Of a stretch of DNA of 13,369 nucleotides, positions 12,576 through 13,369 are shown piece after piece. Below the pieces are notes generated by a model that worked only from the letters and a program-made list of their open reading frames with translations, had not been told where the DNA came from and searched no databases. The first letter of the stretch is position 1, and each line of letters starts with the position of its first letter. The position numbers and the translations under genes are program-made. Source of the DNA: Rhodobacterales bacterium (GTDB taxonomy: Bacteria > Pseudomonadota > Alphaproteobacteria > Rhodobacterales > Rhodobacteraceae); NCBI GenBank assembly GCA_009992615.1, contig JAACVA010000016.1, positions 3,779 to 17,147 of the forward strand, read 5' to 3'.

Positions 12576-13369
12576 GCGGCGTTCAGACAATCACGGTGGG
12601 CACCGACGAAGGCGAACAGCGGCTTGACCGTTGGTTTCGTCGCAAGTTTCCGCAGATCAGCCAGATCCAGATCGAAAAAATGTGCCGCAAGGGCGAGATC
12701 CGCGTTGATTCAGGGCGGGTCAAACCGGCCACCCGGCTTGCGGTGGGGCAGGCGGTGCGTGTGCCGCCGCTGCCAACTGAACGTGGCCCGGCGGTGGATC
12801 GCACCACCGAAAAGGTATCCAAAGCCGATGCGCAGATGATCCGCGACTGCGTGATCTGGCAGGACGACCACATCATCGCGCTGAACAAACCGCCCGGTCT
12901 GCCCACCCAGGGCGGCAGCAAGCAGACCCGCCACATCGACGGGCTGTCGGCGGCGCTGCAAGGCGATGCCGAGGAAAAGCCGCGCCTTGTGCACCGGCTT
13001 GACAAGGACACGTCGGGGGTTCTGCTGCTGGCGCGCACGCGGATGGCGGCCAAGGGGCTGACCGAGGCGTTGCGCCACCGCGCCACGCGCAAGATATACT
13101 GGGCCGCCATCGCCGGGGTGCCGCATCCGCGCATGGGCACGGTGAAATACGGTCTGGTCAAGGCGCCGGGACATGGCGCCGGGGGTGAGGCGGAAAAGAT
13201 GATCTGCATCCACCCCTCCGAGGTGGCCAAGACCGAGGGCGCCAAGCGCGCGGTGACCGATTATGCCGTTTTGTCGGCCCTTGGCGGGCGCACGGCCTGG
13301 GTGGCCCTGGTGCCGGTGACGGGCCGCACGCACCAGCTGCGCGCGCATATGGCCGAGATCGGGCATCCG
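12572..13369 (+). CDS. rluC: RluC/RluD-type 23S rRNA pseudouridine synthase, C-terminus cut by window edge
   Basis: The frame is open for 266 codons from ATG at 12572 to the window end. It begins with an S4 RNA-binding domain (about residues 16-75: RLDRWFRRKFPQIS, CRKGEIRVDSGRVK). The catalytic domain follows: DDHIIALNKPPGLPTQGG, then RLVHRLDKDTSGVLLLA with catalytic D144, and VTGRTHQLRAHMAEIGHP near the edge, where K/R and HQLR contact RNA in this family. RluC modifies U955, U2504 and U2580 of E. coli 23S rRNA. RluC fits better than RluD by overall appearance, but that is not certain. It overlaps crcB in ATGA, indicating coupled translation. Confidence 0.9.
   Translation, partial: MSGVQTITVGTDEGEQRLDRWFRRKFPQISQIQIEKMCRKGEIRVDSGRVKPATRLAVGQAVRVPPLPTERGPAVDRTTEKVSKADAQMIRDCVIWQDDHIIALNKPPGLPTQGGSKQTRHIDGLSAALQGDAEEKPRLVHRLDKDTSGVLLLARTRMAAKGLTEALRHRATRKIYWAAIAGVPHPRMGTVKYGLVKAPGHGAGGEAEKMICIHPSEVAKTEGAKRAVTDYAVLSALGGRTAWVALVPVTGRTHQLRAHMAEIGHP

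Overview
This window looks like chromosome from a high-GC alphaproteobacterium, most probably a Rhodobacteraceae/Roseobacter-group member. The evidence is an ScfR-family regulator, a DUF6473-type protein, an alpha operon without rpsD between rpsK and rpoA, and a LuxR/LuxI pair of roseobacter type. The assignment rests on protein and gene-order recognition only; no search was run.

Left part (1-3824), accessory genes. An ScfR-type (RamB/PccR-like) regulator is on the minus strand and runs off the left edge. Two TTTGCAAA-type palindromes lie just upstream of its start. Behind it, also on the minus strand, is a Bcr/CflA-type MFS drug transporter. A 328-bp divergent spacer then leads to a plus-strand DUF6473 protein that shows SGNH-hydrolase-like blocks.

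Middle part (4039-9267), housekeeping. The end of the spc operon (rplO, secY, adk) runs into the alpha operon (rpsM, rpsK, rpoA, rplQ) and ends at a textbook intrinsic terminator. Together these genes supply ribosomal proteins, the translocon channel, adenylate kinase and the RNA polymerase alpha subunit. The genes expected before rplO (rpmD, rpsE) are not adjacent. Four spacers of 107-193 nt (rplO-secY, adk-rpsM, rpsK-rpoA, rpoA-rplQ) hold strong hairpins, and one also holds a promoter-like sequence. rpsM appears to start at TTG.

Right part (9387-13369). A quorum-sensing pair, luxR then luxI, follows the terminator. Its spacer holds two AT-core dyads that are candidate LuxR operators. Next comes a spacer with a hairpin and a perfect 16-bp tandem duplication, then rarA, crcB (fluC) and an rluC-type pseudouridine synthase that overlaps crcB by ATGA and runs off the right edge.

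I found no mobile element, CRISPR array, tRNA or rRNA. I do not see a clearly novel multi-gene system. The most interesting signals are regulatory: the ScfR palindromes, the luxR-luxI dyads, the structured ribosomal leaders, and the SGNH-like reading of DUF6473.
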